Below, piece after piece: positions 19,824 through 27,721 of a DNA stretch of 48,085 nucleotides. A program made the translations under genes and the position numbers. How positions within the stretch are numbered: position 1 is the first letter of the stretch; every line of letters begins with the position of its first letter. The notes beneath the pieces were generated by a model, which was not told where the DNA came from, did not search any database, and was given only the letters and a program-made list of their open reading frames with translations. The stretch is from Paenibacillus hemerocallicola (GTDB lineage Bacteria; Bacillota; Bacilli; Paenibacillales; NBRC-103111): contig NZ_VDCQ01000071.1 in assembly GCF_006265175.1 (NCBI RefSeq), forward strand, positions 1 to 48,085. Reading direction: 5' to 3'.

Positions 19824-20237
19824 TCATGCCTGCGGCATTTTGCTCATGTCCATATACAACACGTTCCATCGGTGACCGTCCAGATCGACAAATCCGCCGC
19901 CATACATCCAGCCTTCGCACTGCGGCCTGCCATAGACCGTACCGCCAGCCTGCTCCGCCCTCCGGAGCAATTCGTCGACTTCTTCCCGACTCTCCGCATC
20001 GATGGAAAACAAAACCTCGGTGCCTTGCTTCGTATCCGCCAATTCGTTTCCCGTAAAGCCTTTGAACGTGGCCTCCGGAAACAGCATCACCATGACTTGT
20101 TTATCCCCGATCACCAAGCCGGCCATATCTTCTCTGCCTACATGCTCCGGATGTAACGGGAATCCGATCTCGCTGAAAAACGCTTTTGACTTGTTGAGAT
20201 CTTTTACCGGGAGGTTCAGCCATAATTCTTTGCTCAT
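19824..20237 (-). CDS. VOC-family (glyoxalase/bleomycin-resistance fold) protein
   Basis: A 137-residue vicinal-oxygen-chelate protein. It opens WLNLPVKDLNKSKAFFSEIGF, the usual first betaalphabetabetabeta unit, and ends with the FVDLDGHRWNVLYMDMSKM motif of the PhnB/YdfR-like group. The GDKQVMVMLF and YGGGFVD stretches fit. Metal ligands cannot be fixed with certainty. AGGAGAG lies 6 nt before the ATG. Function is unknown; many relatives are uncharacterised. Confidence 0.88.
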   Translation of the reverse strand: MSKELWLNLPVKDLNKSKAFFSEIGFPLHPEHVGREDMAGLVIGDKQVMVMLFPEATFKGFTGNELADTKQGTEVLFSIDAESREEVDELLRRAEQAGGTVYGRPQCEGWMYGGGFVDLDGHRWNVLYMDMSKMPQA

Positions 20238-20313
20238 TGTCGTCTCTCCTTGATCCTGGGTTGCTCTAAAGGAACCCTGTTAATTTGTTTGCGAATTGCG
20301 TAGAAAAGTAGGC

Positions 20314-20341
20314 GCACTTTCTTTCCGGTACACATAAGATA
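20314..20341 (+). promoter_or_regulatory. candidate sigma-K (or sigma-E) promoter of the cupin gene
   Basis: CATAAGATA (20333-20341) fits the mother-cell consensus CATAnnnTA. GCAC (20314-20317) lies 15 bp upstream and fits the sparse sigma-K -35 (AC). The gene starts about 43 nt after the expected start site. Confidence 0.4.
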
Positions 20342-20390
20342 CCCCATCAGGTCAAACGCCTATTACTTATCAAGAAGGGCAGGGAATGAA

Positions 20391-21131
20391 GTGTCGATAT
20401 CTTATATGGATTATACTTCGCCGAATGTACAGTTTGCGTATGATGTGAACAACAGCCTGTTTTTCAAAAAGGACAGCCGGAATTTTATTAACGTTCTTTC
20501 CATCAACCAGTTGAACACATTGGGCAATGTATCTTTGCTGGACATTTATCTCAGCACGGGAAACGTAGTCGAGCCCCATATTCATCAGAACGCTTCCGAA
20601 TTGGTATATTGCATTTCCGGCGCGGCTGTCGTTTCCTTGATCAACCCGTTTACGAAAGAGCTTCTGAACTTCCCGATCCAGCCGGGCCAAGTGGCCAACG
20701 TGCCTCAAGGATGGTGGCATTACGAAGTCGCCTCGGTCGACAACACGCATTTATTGGCCATTTTCGATGCGCCGATTCCGGAGTTTATAGGCGGCTCGGA
20801 TCTGCTGAGACTGACGCCGGCAAGCGTGTTGGCCCACACGTACTGCCTGGATGAGGCGCAAGTGAAGGAAACGCTGGCACCTATTACAAAAACGGTGTTC
20901 ATCGGACCGCCGAACGACTGCAAAACGGGCCAGGTTCAAGGCAAAGCCGCGGCCAATCCGATGGCCAGTCCCACGGTCCAACCCACAGCCTATCCCGCAG
21001 TCAATCCGTTGGCCAATCCGGCCTTCGCGAATCCGGGATATTACAACCAGCCCGAGTATGGGCATCAGCCTCGTCAAAACGTTTATTACCAGCAGCCCGT
21101 CATCGGTAACGGATGGTATTATAACAATTGA
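20391..21131 (+). CDS. cupin protein with Pro/Asn-rich tail, possible spore-coat protein
   Basis: A 246-residue protein. Residues about 30-140 are a single cupin barrel: EPHIHQNASELVY (motif 1, with His and Glu ligands) and QGWWHYEVAS (motif 2 His). Residues about 180-246 are low-complexity, with NP-[ML]A-x-P repeats then Tyr/Gln/Asn-rich sequence ending GNGWYYNN, as in spore coat or crust proteins. The GTG has GGGA 7 nt upstream. It is a single gene with a mother-cell-type promoter candidate. Oxalate decarboxylase-type cupins occur in spore coats; the coat role is inference. Confidence 0.8.
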   Translation: MSISYMDYTSPNVQFAYDVNNSLFFKKDSRNFINVLSINQLNTLGNVSLLDIYLSTGNVVEPHIHQNASELVYCISGAAVVSLINPFTKELLNFPIQPGQVANVPQGWWHYEVASVDNTHLLAIFDAPIPEFIGGSDLLRLTPASVLAHTYCLDEAQVKETLAPITKTVFIGPPNDCKTGQVQGKAAANPMASPTVQPTAYPAVNPLANPAFANPGYYNQPEYGHQPRQNVYYQQPVIGNGWYYNN

Positions 21132-21245
21132 TGAACGGTTTCATCGTAAGCGCGTCATCCGCGGACCGGATTTTACTGATTAGAGCTTGGGCTCGCCTAT
21201 GGAGGAGGCGATTGCAATCGATAGAGGTTCAATCGCTGATGCCAT

Positions 21246-21291
21246 GCTTCCCGTACCGGAGGGCCGGCTTGTCCGGTGGGGCACGGGAAGC
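21246..21291. other. long stem-loop in a gene-free stretch
   Basis: GCTTCCCGT (21246-21254) pairs with ACGGGAAGC (21283-21291), with CCGG/CCGG pairing possible inside. It lies between the cupin gene and the convergent DoxX gene, with no T-run. It could be a terminator or a processed RNA. Confidence 0.5.
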
Positions 21292-21321
21292 AATTGCATT
21301 CTCTAAGGTTCGATGCTCCCC

Positions 21322-21732
21322 TTAACGATCCGTTTTTTTACGCAACGGGATGAGCTTGCGCACATATTCATCCCTCAACCAAAGTCCTCCCCAAGCGAAT
21401 ACGGCAAGGTAGACCGGGAACAGGATATGCGTAAAAAGCGGGGCATCCATCCGGACATGCGTAGCTATCACTCCGCCATAATATCCGGTCAGCAGCAACG
21501 CGCCCAAGACGGATGTACGAGGAAAGGCGTAAAGAACTATAGATAGAAGTCCGAGAATCCCGATGAGGACCACGTGATGCTCCGAAAATCCGAGCGATAC
21601 CGTTCCTTCTACGGCAGGGGCCGGCTTAAACAATTTGAATATGCTGTCGAACAGCATAAATAAAATGACAAGCCCGCTCATAAACCATGCCGTCCACAGC
21701 CGGCCTTTTGAAATAGTGTTGCCCATGTTCAT
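21322..21732 (-). CDS. DoxX-family membrane protein
   Basis: About 136 residues with four membrane helices (about 10-27, 47-65, 70-90 and 100-120). The stretch LFDSIFKLFKPAPAVEGT and the LLTGYYGGVIATHVR motif are typical of DoxX_2 proteins. ATG at 21732 has GGAG 9 nt upstream; ATG at 21726 (GGTGG 6 nt upstream) is an equally good start. Function is unknown; the family belongs to the DoxX/MauE oxidoreductase-associated group. Confidence 0.82.
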   Translation of the reverse strand: MNMGNTISKGRLWTAWFMSGLVILFMLFDSIFKLFKPAPAVEGTVSLGFSEHHVVLIGILGLLSIVLYAFPRTSVLGALLLTGYYGGVIATHVRMDAPLFTHILFPVYLAVFAWGGLWLRDEYVRKLIPLRKKTDR

Positions 21733-21852
21733 CCACCTTTTCTCCAATGATTGATAAGGTTATCGTAACATAATCCATGGACCGGGATTTCTTACGGATT
21801 GCTTTGTTTGGAGAAAAGGCGGACTTGCTTTCCTAGGCGACACGATCATCGG

Positions 21853-22239
21853 CTATTTTTTCTTCTTCTTTCCTTTTTCCAAATTTTCCGTTGCCCTAAA
21901 CTTCACGATATCCCTTAACAATTCGAACGGAAAAGGATCCTTCATAGGAAATTTAATCGCCGTTTTGGATACCTCGTAAGGAGATAATTGTTCTTTGAAC
22001 ACCTCAAATATTGTAAAAGGCGGGGGAAATGACAGCGAGTAATGGTCTTTGTAAGCGGAGAAATAAATCAACATGCCATAATATTTGAATGCCGGGAGCT
22101 GATAACTGATCGCTTCCTCCGCTTCCGGTACGGTCTCTTTGATGGTTTGTCTAATGTTTTCCAACGTTGCTTGTACATCGTCCGGAAAAGTAACGATATA
22201 CTCTTCTACGGTTTGAAAGCTGCTTTTTGTGGATGACAT
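21853..22239 (-). CDS. DUF1801 protein (YdhG/iron-chaperone type)
   Basis: A 128-residue soluble protein. It has the DUF1801 pattern: TVEEYIVTFPDDVQATLENI, the centre EAEEAISYQLPAFKYYGMLI, then SLSFPPPFTIFEVF. It ends in a lysine run (KGKKKKK). GAGGAGG lies 6 nt before the ATG. Bacillus relatives are annotated as YdhG-like or intracellular iron chaperones; the true role here is not known. The downstream DoxX gene is in the same orientation. Confidence 0.85.
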   Translation of the reverse strand: MSSTKSSFQTVEEYIVTFPDDVQATLENIRQTIKETVPEAEEAISYQLPAFKYYGMLIYFSAYKDHYSLSFPPPFTIFEVFKEQLSPYEVSKTAIKFPMKDPFPFELLRDIVKFRATENLEKGKKKKK

Positions 22240-22306
22240 GGCTGCCTCCTCGATTTATATTGGGATTATATTCCTGTCCTATTATACACTTTCTCAACAA
22301 CCTGAA

Positions 22307-22322
22307 GCACCCCGAAGGGTGC
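22307..22322 (-). terminator. short hairpin after the erm gene
   Basis: GCACCC-CGAA-GGGTGC is a 6-bp perfect stem (22307-22322). On the minus strand it is followed by TTCAGGTTGTT, a weak T-rich tail. Confidence 0.5.
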
Positions 22323-22332
22323 TCTTTGCTAG

Positions 22333-23175
22333 TTAGAATCGTCCGTTTTTCGGCTGTTTACGCATCGATCGTCTGGGCCAACGGTGCGGTTGAACGTGCT
22401 GAAGCATCGCAAGAAACAATTCGCCCCACTGTCGTTCATTCAAGAGGCATACCGATTGTTGCCGATCTATTTTCAACGTTTTCGCCAGGCGCGCCAGCTG
22501 CGGAGGCGTAAAGACCCCGGCCATAGACTCGTCAAACGGCAGCCTCGGATCGCGGAGTCCATAGGCGGCCATAGCGAAAAAACGTTCGTGGTGGTGTGGC
22601 GGGACCGCCGGCTGAATCTTTCGGCTGACGGTTACTACGGCCGAGTCCACGCGAGGCGGCGGCGAGAAGTGGTTCGGAGATACCGTCCGCACAAGCCGGA
22701 TATCGTACCACATTCTCCAGCCCAAAATGCGCGGATCGGTAACCGGAGCGGCCGTGAACCGTTTGGCGGCGCCTTTTTCTATGAGAAGCACGGCCCGCTG
22801 CAGCATGACGGCCGCAGGCCGGCCTAAAAGCTTTGCGAATATCGGGGTCGTGATGGAGTAAGGAATATTGGCGACTACGCAAAACGGATCTTTCGGAAGC
22901 TGCAATTGCAAAAAATCGATTTGTTTTAATCGAATATTGGTTTGATCCTTCAGCTTGTTTGTCAGCTTTCGCACATATTCGGGATCATTCTCGACGGCCA
23001 GCACGTTTGCCGCTTTCGCCGCCAGCGGGAGGGTGATAGCACCGGTCCCCGCACCAATGTCCAGAACGGTATCGCGCGGAGTAATCTTCGCCAGGTCGAT
23101 CATTTGTTCGACGAGACGTTTATGAATCAGCAAATGCTGCGCAGAAAAATTGGACACAAAAAACACCCCATTCAT
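22333..23175 (-). CDS. erm: Erm-family 23S rRNA (adenine-N6)-methyltransferase
   Basis: A 280-residue S-adenosylmethionine-dependent methyltransferase expected to modify A2058 of 23S rRNA and so confer macrolide-lincosamide-streptogramin B resistance. Motif X is NFSAQHLL, motif I is VLDIGAGTGAITLPLA, and motif IV is NIPYSITTPI. The segments EKGAAKRFT, WRMWYDI and NHFSPPPRVDSAV follow the ErmD/Erm34 pattern. It is Erm rather than KsgA: the NIPY motif and length fit. The start is ATG at 23175, or GTG at 23157, which has the better ribosome site (GGGGTG 6 nt upstream). It lies downstream of the DrrAB-like genes. No macrolide-stalling leader peptide motif is evident. Confidence 0.9.
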   Translation of the reverse strand: MNGVFFVSNFSAQHLLIHKRLVEQMIDLAKITPRDTVLDIGAGTGAITLPLAAKAANVLAVENDPEYVRKLTNKLKDQTNIRLKQIDFLQLQLPKDPFCVVANIPYSITTPIFAKLLGRPAAVMLQRAVLLIEKGAAKRFTAAPVTDPRILGWRMWYDIRLVRTVSPNHFSPPPRVDSAVVTVSRKIQPAVPPHHHERFFAMAAYGLRDPRLPFDESMAGVFTPPQLARLAKTLKIDRQQSVCLLNERQWGELFLAMLQHVQPHRWPRRSMRKQPKNGRF

Positions 23176-23222
23176 TCGTATTGGTGAATGAAAAAGGCAC
23201 AGGACAAATAAACCTAATCCTT

Positions 23223-23405
23223 TTACTTCAAAAAATAAAAGGAAGGGCATACCTGATCTGTACCTTGCATTACCAAATGCGAATAAATGCGATGCAAAAC
23301 ACGGGCCAAAGCCTCCTTGAATCGGATAAAGGACATGCAGTCCCCATAGCCGATTATATCAGCCGCCGCAAACCCGGGAGTACCCCCAAGCTTTATTAAA
23401 ACCAT
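23223..23405 (-). CDS. possible 60-codon leader or orphan ORF upstream of erm
   Basis: An open frame starting MVLIKLGGTPGFAAADIIGY and ending QVCPSFYFLK. GAGG lies 5 nt before the ATG. It begins right after the ABC operon terminator and ends 47 nt before the erm ATG. I recognise no family. It could be an erm leader peptide or chance coding. Confidence 0.3.
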   Translation of the reverse strand: MVLIKLGGTPGFAAADIIGYGDCMSFIRFKEALARVLHRIYSHLVMQGTDQVCPSFYFLK

Positions 23406-23414
23406 ATTTTCCTC

Positions 23415-23453
23415 AAAAAAAACGCCCTGTCCCTTGAAATAAGGGAAAGGGCG
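23415..23453 (-). terminator. strong Rho-independent terminator after the ABC permease
   Basis: On the minus strand CGCCCTTTCCCTT and AAGGGACAGGGCG (23453-23423) form a GC-rich stem, followed by eight T (23422-23415). Confidence 0.9.
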
Positions 23454-23460
23454 AGCCGCG

Positions 23461-24276
23461 CTAAGTCCGTCGCATATAGGCACGCACTGTAATGGGTGCA
23501 AAGATGGCAACAATGACGGCGGCGCCAATGAGGGAGATAACGAGATCCCAACCGATGGTTCCGGAGTCGGCAAGATCCCGGACGGCCGTGACGAGGTGCG
23601 AGATCGGATTGATGTTAACAAACCACTGAAGCCAGCCGGGCATGGTCTTGACCGGTACGAAGGCGTTGGAAAGAAACGTGAGCGGAAACAGCACAATCAT
23701 CGATATCCCCTGCACGCTAGAGGCCGTACGGGCAATTACGCCGAAGAAGGCGAAGATCCAGCTGATAGCCCAAGAGCAGAAAATGACAAGAACCGCGGCG
23801 ACAGCGACATGATCAAGGCCTCCGTCAGGCCGATAGCCCATAATATATCCCATAGTAAAGGTGAGCACAGTAGCGATGGTATATCGGACGGTGTCAGCCA
23901 GCAGAGCTCCGGCCAACGGTGCGATTCGCGCGATAGGCAGTGACTTGAAGCGGTCAAACACGCCTTTATCCATATCCTCGCGCAGTTGGACGCCGGTAAC
24001 GATCGAAGTCGTGATCACCGACTGGACGAGGATGCCGGGAATGATGACGGGCAAATAGCTCTGTACGTCGCCAGAGATGGCTCCTCCAAAAATATAGGTA
24101 AACATCAGGGTGAAGATGATGGGCTGGAGCGTAACGTCGAACAATTGCTCGGGTGTGCGCCGTATCTTCAACAGACCCCGATAAGCCATTGTCAACGAGT
24201 TTCGCACCGACTGGCCGAAGCTCGTATAGTTTTTCAGCCGGAGCTCGGCAACCGGCTTAATGGAAGTGGTTCTCAT
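23461..24276 (-). CDS. ABC-2 type transporter permease (DrrB-like)
   Basis: A 271-residue membrane subunit with six helices (about 48-65, 78-98, 130-150, 158-180, 188-205 and 245-262). The sequence RTPEQLFDVTLQPIIFTLMF and the central FPLTFLSNAFVPVKTMPGWLQ are typical of DrrB-like drug-efflux permeases. Its start overlaps the ATPase stop (ATGA). It should pair with the ATPase upstream. Substrate unknown; relatives export daunorubicin-type or other amphipathic drugs. Confidence 0.9.
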   Translation of the reverse strand: MRTTSIKPVAELRLKNYTSFGQSVRNSLTMAYRGLLKIRRTPEQLFDVTLQPIIFTLMFTYIFGGAISGDVQSYLPVIIPGILVQSVITTSIVTGVQLREDMDKGVFDRFKSLPIARIAPLAGALLADTVRYTIATVLTFTMGYIMGYRPDGGLDHVAVAAVLVIFCSWAISWIFAFFGVIARTASSVQGISMIVLFPLTFLSNAFVPVKTMPGWLQWFVNINPISHLVTAVRDLADSGTIGWDLVISLIGAAVIVAIFAPITVRAYMRRT

Positions 24277-25229
24277 ACTCTTGCCTCCTCCGCTTCGTTC
24301 GATTCATTGGACGCTAATGACGCGTTCTCCTTCACGCCATGGCCTGTGATGGATAGAAATACTTCGTCAAGGGTAGGTTTCTGCACACTCATCTCGGCCA
24401 AGTGAATCCCGGCCGCGCGGAGGGCGATAAGCAGATCGGTAACCCGGTCCGCGTTCGCCATCGGTGCGGTAATCTTTCCGGCTTCAGATGATACATTAGA
24501 CTGGACCTTGAGCACCTGTTCTATGATTTGTCGGGCGTTCTCGATGTCCTGCGGATGTTGGACTCTCAATTGCAGCGACGAGGTACCGACTGACGCTTTC
24601 AGCTCATCCACGGTCCCCTCGGCGACGACGCGGCCACGGTCGATAACGGCGATTCGGTCGGCAAGCTGATCCGCTTCATCGAGATATTGCGTTGTCAGCA
24701 GTACCGTTGATCCCGTCTTGACCAAACGGCGGATCGTATCCCACATCTGTGCGCGCGTGCGCGGGTCCAGTCCGGTAGTCGGTTCGTCCAGGAAGATGAG
24801 CGGCGGCTGTGCAATGAGGCTCGCCGCCAAATCCAGCCGGCGACGCATGCCGCCGGAGAAATTTTTCAACGGACGCTTCGCAGCCTCCGTCAAACCAAAT
24901 TCCTCGAGCAGCTCCTCCGCTTTTTGCCGCGCCTCTGCACGCCCCAGCCCGAGCAGTCTGGAGAAGATGATCAGGTTCTCGGTAGCGCTTAGCGACTCAT
25001 CGACCGAGGCGTATTGGCCGGTCACTCCGATCAATTGACGGACAATTTGCGACTCCTTCACCACATCGTATCCGAAGATTCGAGCCGAGCCCGCATCCGG
25101 TCGAAGCAAGGTCGCCAGCATGCTGATTGTGGTGGTCTTGCCTGCCCCATTCGGACCCAGTACGCCGTAAATCGTACCGGCGCGTACGTTCAAATTTACG
25201 CCGTCCACCGCACGATTGCTGCCACGCAA
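24273..25229 (-). pseudogene. DrrA-like ABC ATPase, N-terminally truncated
   Basis: About 318 codons of an ABC ATPase with Walker A GPNGAGKTT, Q-loop VTGQYASVDE, signature FSGGMRRRLDLAAS, Walker B LIFLDEPTTGLD and the DrrA-type C-terminal domain. The open frame starts at TTG within ...SNRAVDGVNLNV. Family members have another 15-20 residues first, including the aromatic A-loop that stacks on the adenine. No ribosome site precedes it. The break (about 25228) coincides with the broken start of the AraC gene on the other strand. The remaining frame and the permease are intact. It may be inactive or recently disrupted. Confidence 0.75.
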
Positions 25230-25230
25230 G

Positions 25231-25740
25231 ATGGACCGGTTATGGCAGCAAGAGAAAGGTTTGGAGCATCTGCAGGTGAAATCGCTGTTTTATGGATTTG
25301 TGCATGAGCTTTTGAGACAGCTGTCGGCGAGCGGATCGGCGGGAAGCAGTCCGGATCTGGTGACGCAGGCGATGCGGTATATCCATGAGCATTATGAGCA
25401 AGCGATTGCGATGGAGGACTTGGCGCAATTGCTGGATTGCAGCGTCAGTTACATGTCCAGAGTATTCAAGGCGCAGGTCGGGACGAGCCCGAATGACTAT
25501 TTGATCCAGGTGCGCATTGGGCATGCGAGGAAACGGCTGGCCTCGTCGGAGTGGAGCCTGCAGAAAATCGCTCTTTCCGTAGGGTACTCGGATGTGTATT
25601 ACTTCAGCCGACTGTTTAAGAAGCAAACCGGTCTCTCCCCCGTACAGTACCGAAAAAGGGTGGCAAAAGAACGAGAGGTTCAGCATAATCCATTTGCGAG
25701 TTCACCATCGTCCATTGCTCCTGAAGACCTCTTCCCCTAT
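25231..25740 (+). pseudogene. AraC-family regulator, N-terminal half missing
   Basis: What remains is the linker (RLWQQEKGLEHLQVKSLFYG) and both AraC helix-turn-helix motifs (MEDLAQLLDCSVSYMSRVFK and the IALSVGYSDVYYFSRLFKKQ region). The ligand-binding N-terminal domain of about 150 residues is absent, replaced at about 25228 by the ABC ATPase on the opposite strand. Its frame runs without a stop through the Fur box into the next gene's signal peptide. Intact relatives (Btr/YbbB type) sit upstream of siderophore-binding proteins and activate them, which matches the neighbour. Confidence 0.7.
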
Positions 25741-25769
25741 AGTGGTACTGATAATGAAAATCATTATTA
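25715..25769 (+). promoter_or_regulatory. Fur-box promoter of the siderophore-binding gene
   Basis: TTGCTC (25715-25720) and TATAGT (25738-25743) with a 17-bp spacer form a plausible sigma-A promoter. GATAATGAAAATCATTATT (25750-25768), covering the expected start site, differs from the Fur 19-mer GATAATGATAATCATTATC at only two positions. Iron-loaded Fur would repress. Confidence 0.75.
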
Positions 25770-25794
25770 CGAAAAGGGAGAGATAGAAGCAGCT

Positions 25795-26813
25795 ATGTAT
25801 CGAACTAGGAAACCATCGATGGCCGCAGTCATGTTGTTATGCTTGACCTTGTTCCTCAGTGCATGTCAGCGGGAGGGAACCCGGCGAGCAATGCCAATGA
25901 GAGATCGTCGCAGGGAGCTCCGTCTGCGGCACAAAATGAAACGGCCCCTGGGGACTACGGCAACAAGACAGCAGCGACGAGAGTGTTCAAACATCTGCAT
26001 GGAGAGACGGTTATTCCGAAACAGCCCAAGCGGATTGTTACGGCTTTTCATTTGGGACAGCTGATGGCGCTTGGTGTAAAGCCGCTAGGTTCATCCACCT
26101 ACATTTTGCAAAATCCGGTGCTGGATACAAAGGGTATGGAGGATTTGGGCGTGCCGCTTAATCTGGAGAAAATTACGAAGCTTGATCCGGATTTGATTAT
26201 TTTGGTCGATGCATACGTAGAAATGAGCGGAGGTTATGAAGTTTTTTCCAAAATTGCGCCTACGATCGTCATTGAGCCTTACTATGACCCGGTAAAGGAT
26301 ATTGCACTGATGGGCGACATTCTGGGGAAACAAGAAGAGGCGGAGCGCTGGATCAAGGATTTCGAGAAAAAGGTTGCCACTGCCAAGCAGCAGGTGAATG
26401 AAACGATTGCTTCGAACGAAACATTTACCATTGTAAGTTTCTTTGAAAAATCGCCCAGAGTGTATAGGGATCAGAACATGGGCGGCAATGTTCTGTACAA
26501 GTACTTGGGGCTGAAGCCTCAGCAGAAAGTGTTGAGCGATTTAATCAATAGTCAGCAGAAGCCGCCTTACACGGAGGTTTCGGCGGAAGTCATTCCCGAT
26601 TTCGCAGGCGACCACCTTGTCGTGGCTGTGAATGAGGGCAACAAAGCAGCCTTCGAAAGCTTCAAAAAAACAGGAATATGGAGTAATCTGGGAGCGGTCA
26701 AAAACAATAAGGTGTATACGATCGATTACGATTTGTTTTTGCAGAGTGATCCGATTGCCGTAACGAAGCAGGTTGAACTGCTGACGAAAATGATCATCGA
26801 TAAAAAAAAGTGA
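25795..26813 (+). pseudogene. siderophore-binding lipoprotein (FeuA/FhuD type), frameshifted
   Basis: The lipoprotein signal (MYRTRKPSMAAV... ending LFLSAC) is at 25795-25866. The mature periplasmic-binding-protein domain continues in a different frame from about 25871 to 26813: RVFKHLHGETVIPKQPKRIV, then the class III fold with KLDPDLIILVD, FEKSPRVYRDQNMGGNVLYK and QVELLTKMI. Adding one G to the CGGGAGGG run (25870-25877) would join signal and domain as LSACQRGGNPASN. It is either a real frameshift, phase variation in a G-run, or a sequencing error. No ribosome site precedes internal starts in the second frame. Confidence 0.8.
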
Positions 26814-26824
26814 AGCAAAGCTGA

Positions 26825-26864
26825 ATAATCGTCCCTGCCCTTGTGAACAAGGCAGGGCGATTAT
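26825..26864 (+). terminator. terminator after the siderophore-binding gene
   Basis: ATAATCG-CCCTGCC-TTG pairs with CAA-GGCAGGG-CGATTAT (one extra T and C), a long stem closing 11 nt after the stop codon. Confidence 0.8.
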
Positions 26865-26867
26865 CAT

Positions 26868-26915
26868 AAAAAAAGCCGCCAAACACCCGGAAACCCTTGT
26901 GTTAGCGGCTTTTCT
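26868..26915. terminator. bidirectional terminator
   Basis: AAAAGCCGC and GCGGCTTTT arms (with AACAC/GTGTT inside) have T-runs on both strands. It serves the minus-strand CAP lipoprotein gene and backs up the plus-strand one. Confidence 0.85.
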
Positions 26916-26931
26916 TTGTATGGAGATGACC

Positions 26932-27597
26932 CTAGCCAATAAATTCTTGAACCCACTCGCTGTTGTAATAGGCTATTCCAATTTGGGTGAAGCTGCTATT
27001 CAGGATATTGGCGCGATGCCCGGGGCTGTTCATCCACTGGTTCATCACTTCCATCGGGCTCGTCTGGCCTTTGGCGATGTTTTCTCCTGCCGTGTTATAG
27101 GTGATCCCGAATGCTGACATCATATCGAACGGGGAACCATAAGTCGGCGACTGATGATCGAAATAATTGTTGTTGTACATATCCTGCGCTTTGGTCATGG
27201 CCATGTTTGAGAGACTGTCGTTCATGCTTAAGGATTGCAAGCCCGCCTTCGTTCTCTCTTGATTCACCAGCTGCAATACTTGTTGGGCGAATTGAGACGA
27301 ATCGGCGGGGCTTTGCGGATTTCCCGCCTGATTCGGAGCGTTATTCGCCGGTGCGCCATTGAACCAATCCATCCAATTCGTTCCGCCTTGGGGTGCTTGT
27401 TGCATTGCGATCGAAGAATTGTCCGCACCCGGCGTAGAGGTGGACGACGCTTGTCTTAAGGTTGACGTTGGAGCCGCATTGCCGGCATGGGTCTCGACCT
27501 TGGTTTGATTGGGAGTCTGCTGCATTTTTGTCATGTTGTTGCTCGAACAACCTGCAATGAGTAATAACGCCGCTAATGCGATATACGGTTTGATAAT
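26932..27597 (-). CDS. CAP/SCP-domain lipoprotein (YkwD-like) with apparent ATT start codon
   Basis: The CAP domain (about 105-221) includes VNQERTKAGLQSLSMNDSLS, FDHQSPTYGSP, TAGENIAKGQ and NSPGHRANILNSSFTQIGIA. A Ser/Thr/Gln-rich linker precedes it. The first canonical start (ATG at 27534) leaves no signal peptide. The frame is open 21 more codons upstream and encodes IKPYIALAALLLIAGC, a perfect lipoprotein signal with lipobox LIAGC, preceded by AAAGGAGG. The only start codon at the right distance is ATT at 27597 (5 nt) or ATC at 27594 (8 nt). I take ATT as the start. Related proteins are exported and linked to spore or surface functions. Confidence 0.75.
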   Translation of the reverse strand: MIKPYIALAALLLIAGCSSNNMTKMQQTPNQTKVETHAGNAAPTSTLRQASSTSTPGADNSSIAMQQAPQGGTNWMDWFNGAPANNAPNQAGNPQSPADSSQFAQQVLQLVNQERTKAGLQSLSMNDSLSNMAMTKAQDMYNNNYFDHQSPTYGSPFDMMSAFGITYNTAGENIAKGQTSPMEVMNQWMNSPGHRANILNSSFTQIGIAYYNSEWVQEFIG

Positions 27598-27721
27598 AAA
27601 ACCCTCCTTTAATCGTTGTATCGAATAAAGGGTTTGTAAATGGCATTCGATTTATTCAGACCCCCTTCAAGTTCCAAAGGGGTCTATCCGGGTTCCTTAT
27701 CGGGATTGCTCACAGGCGACG

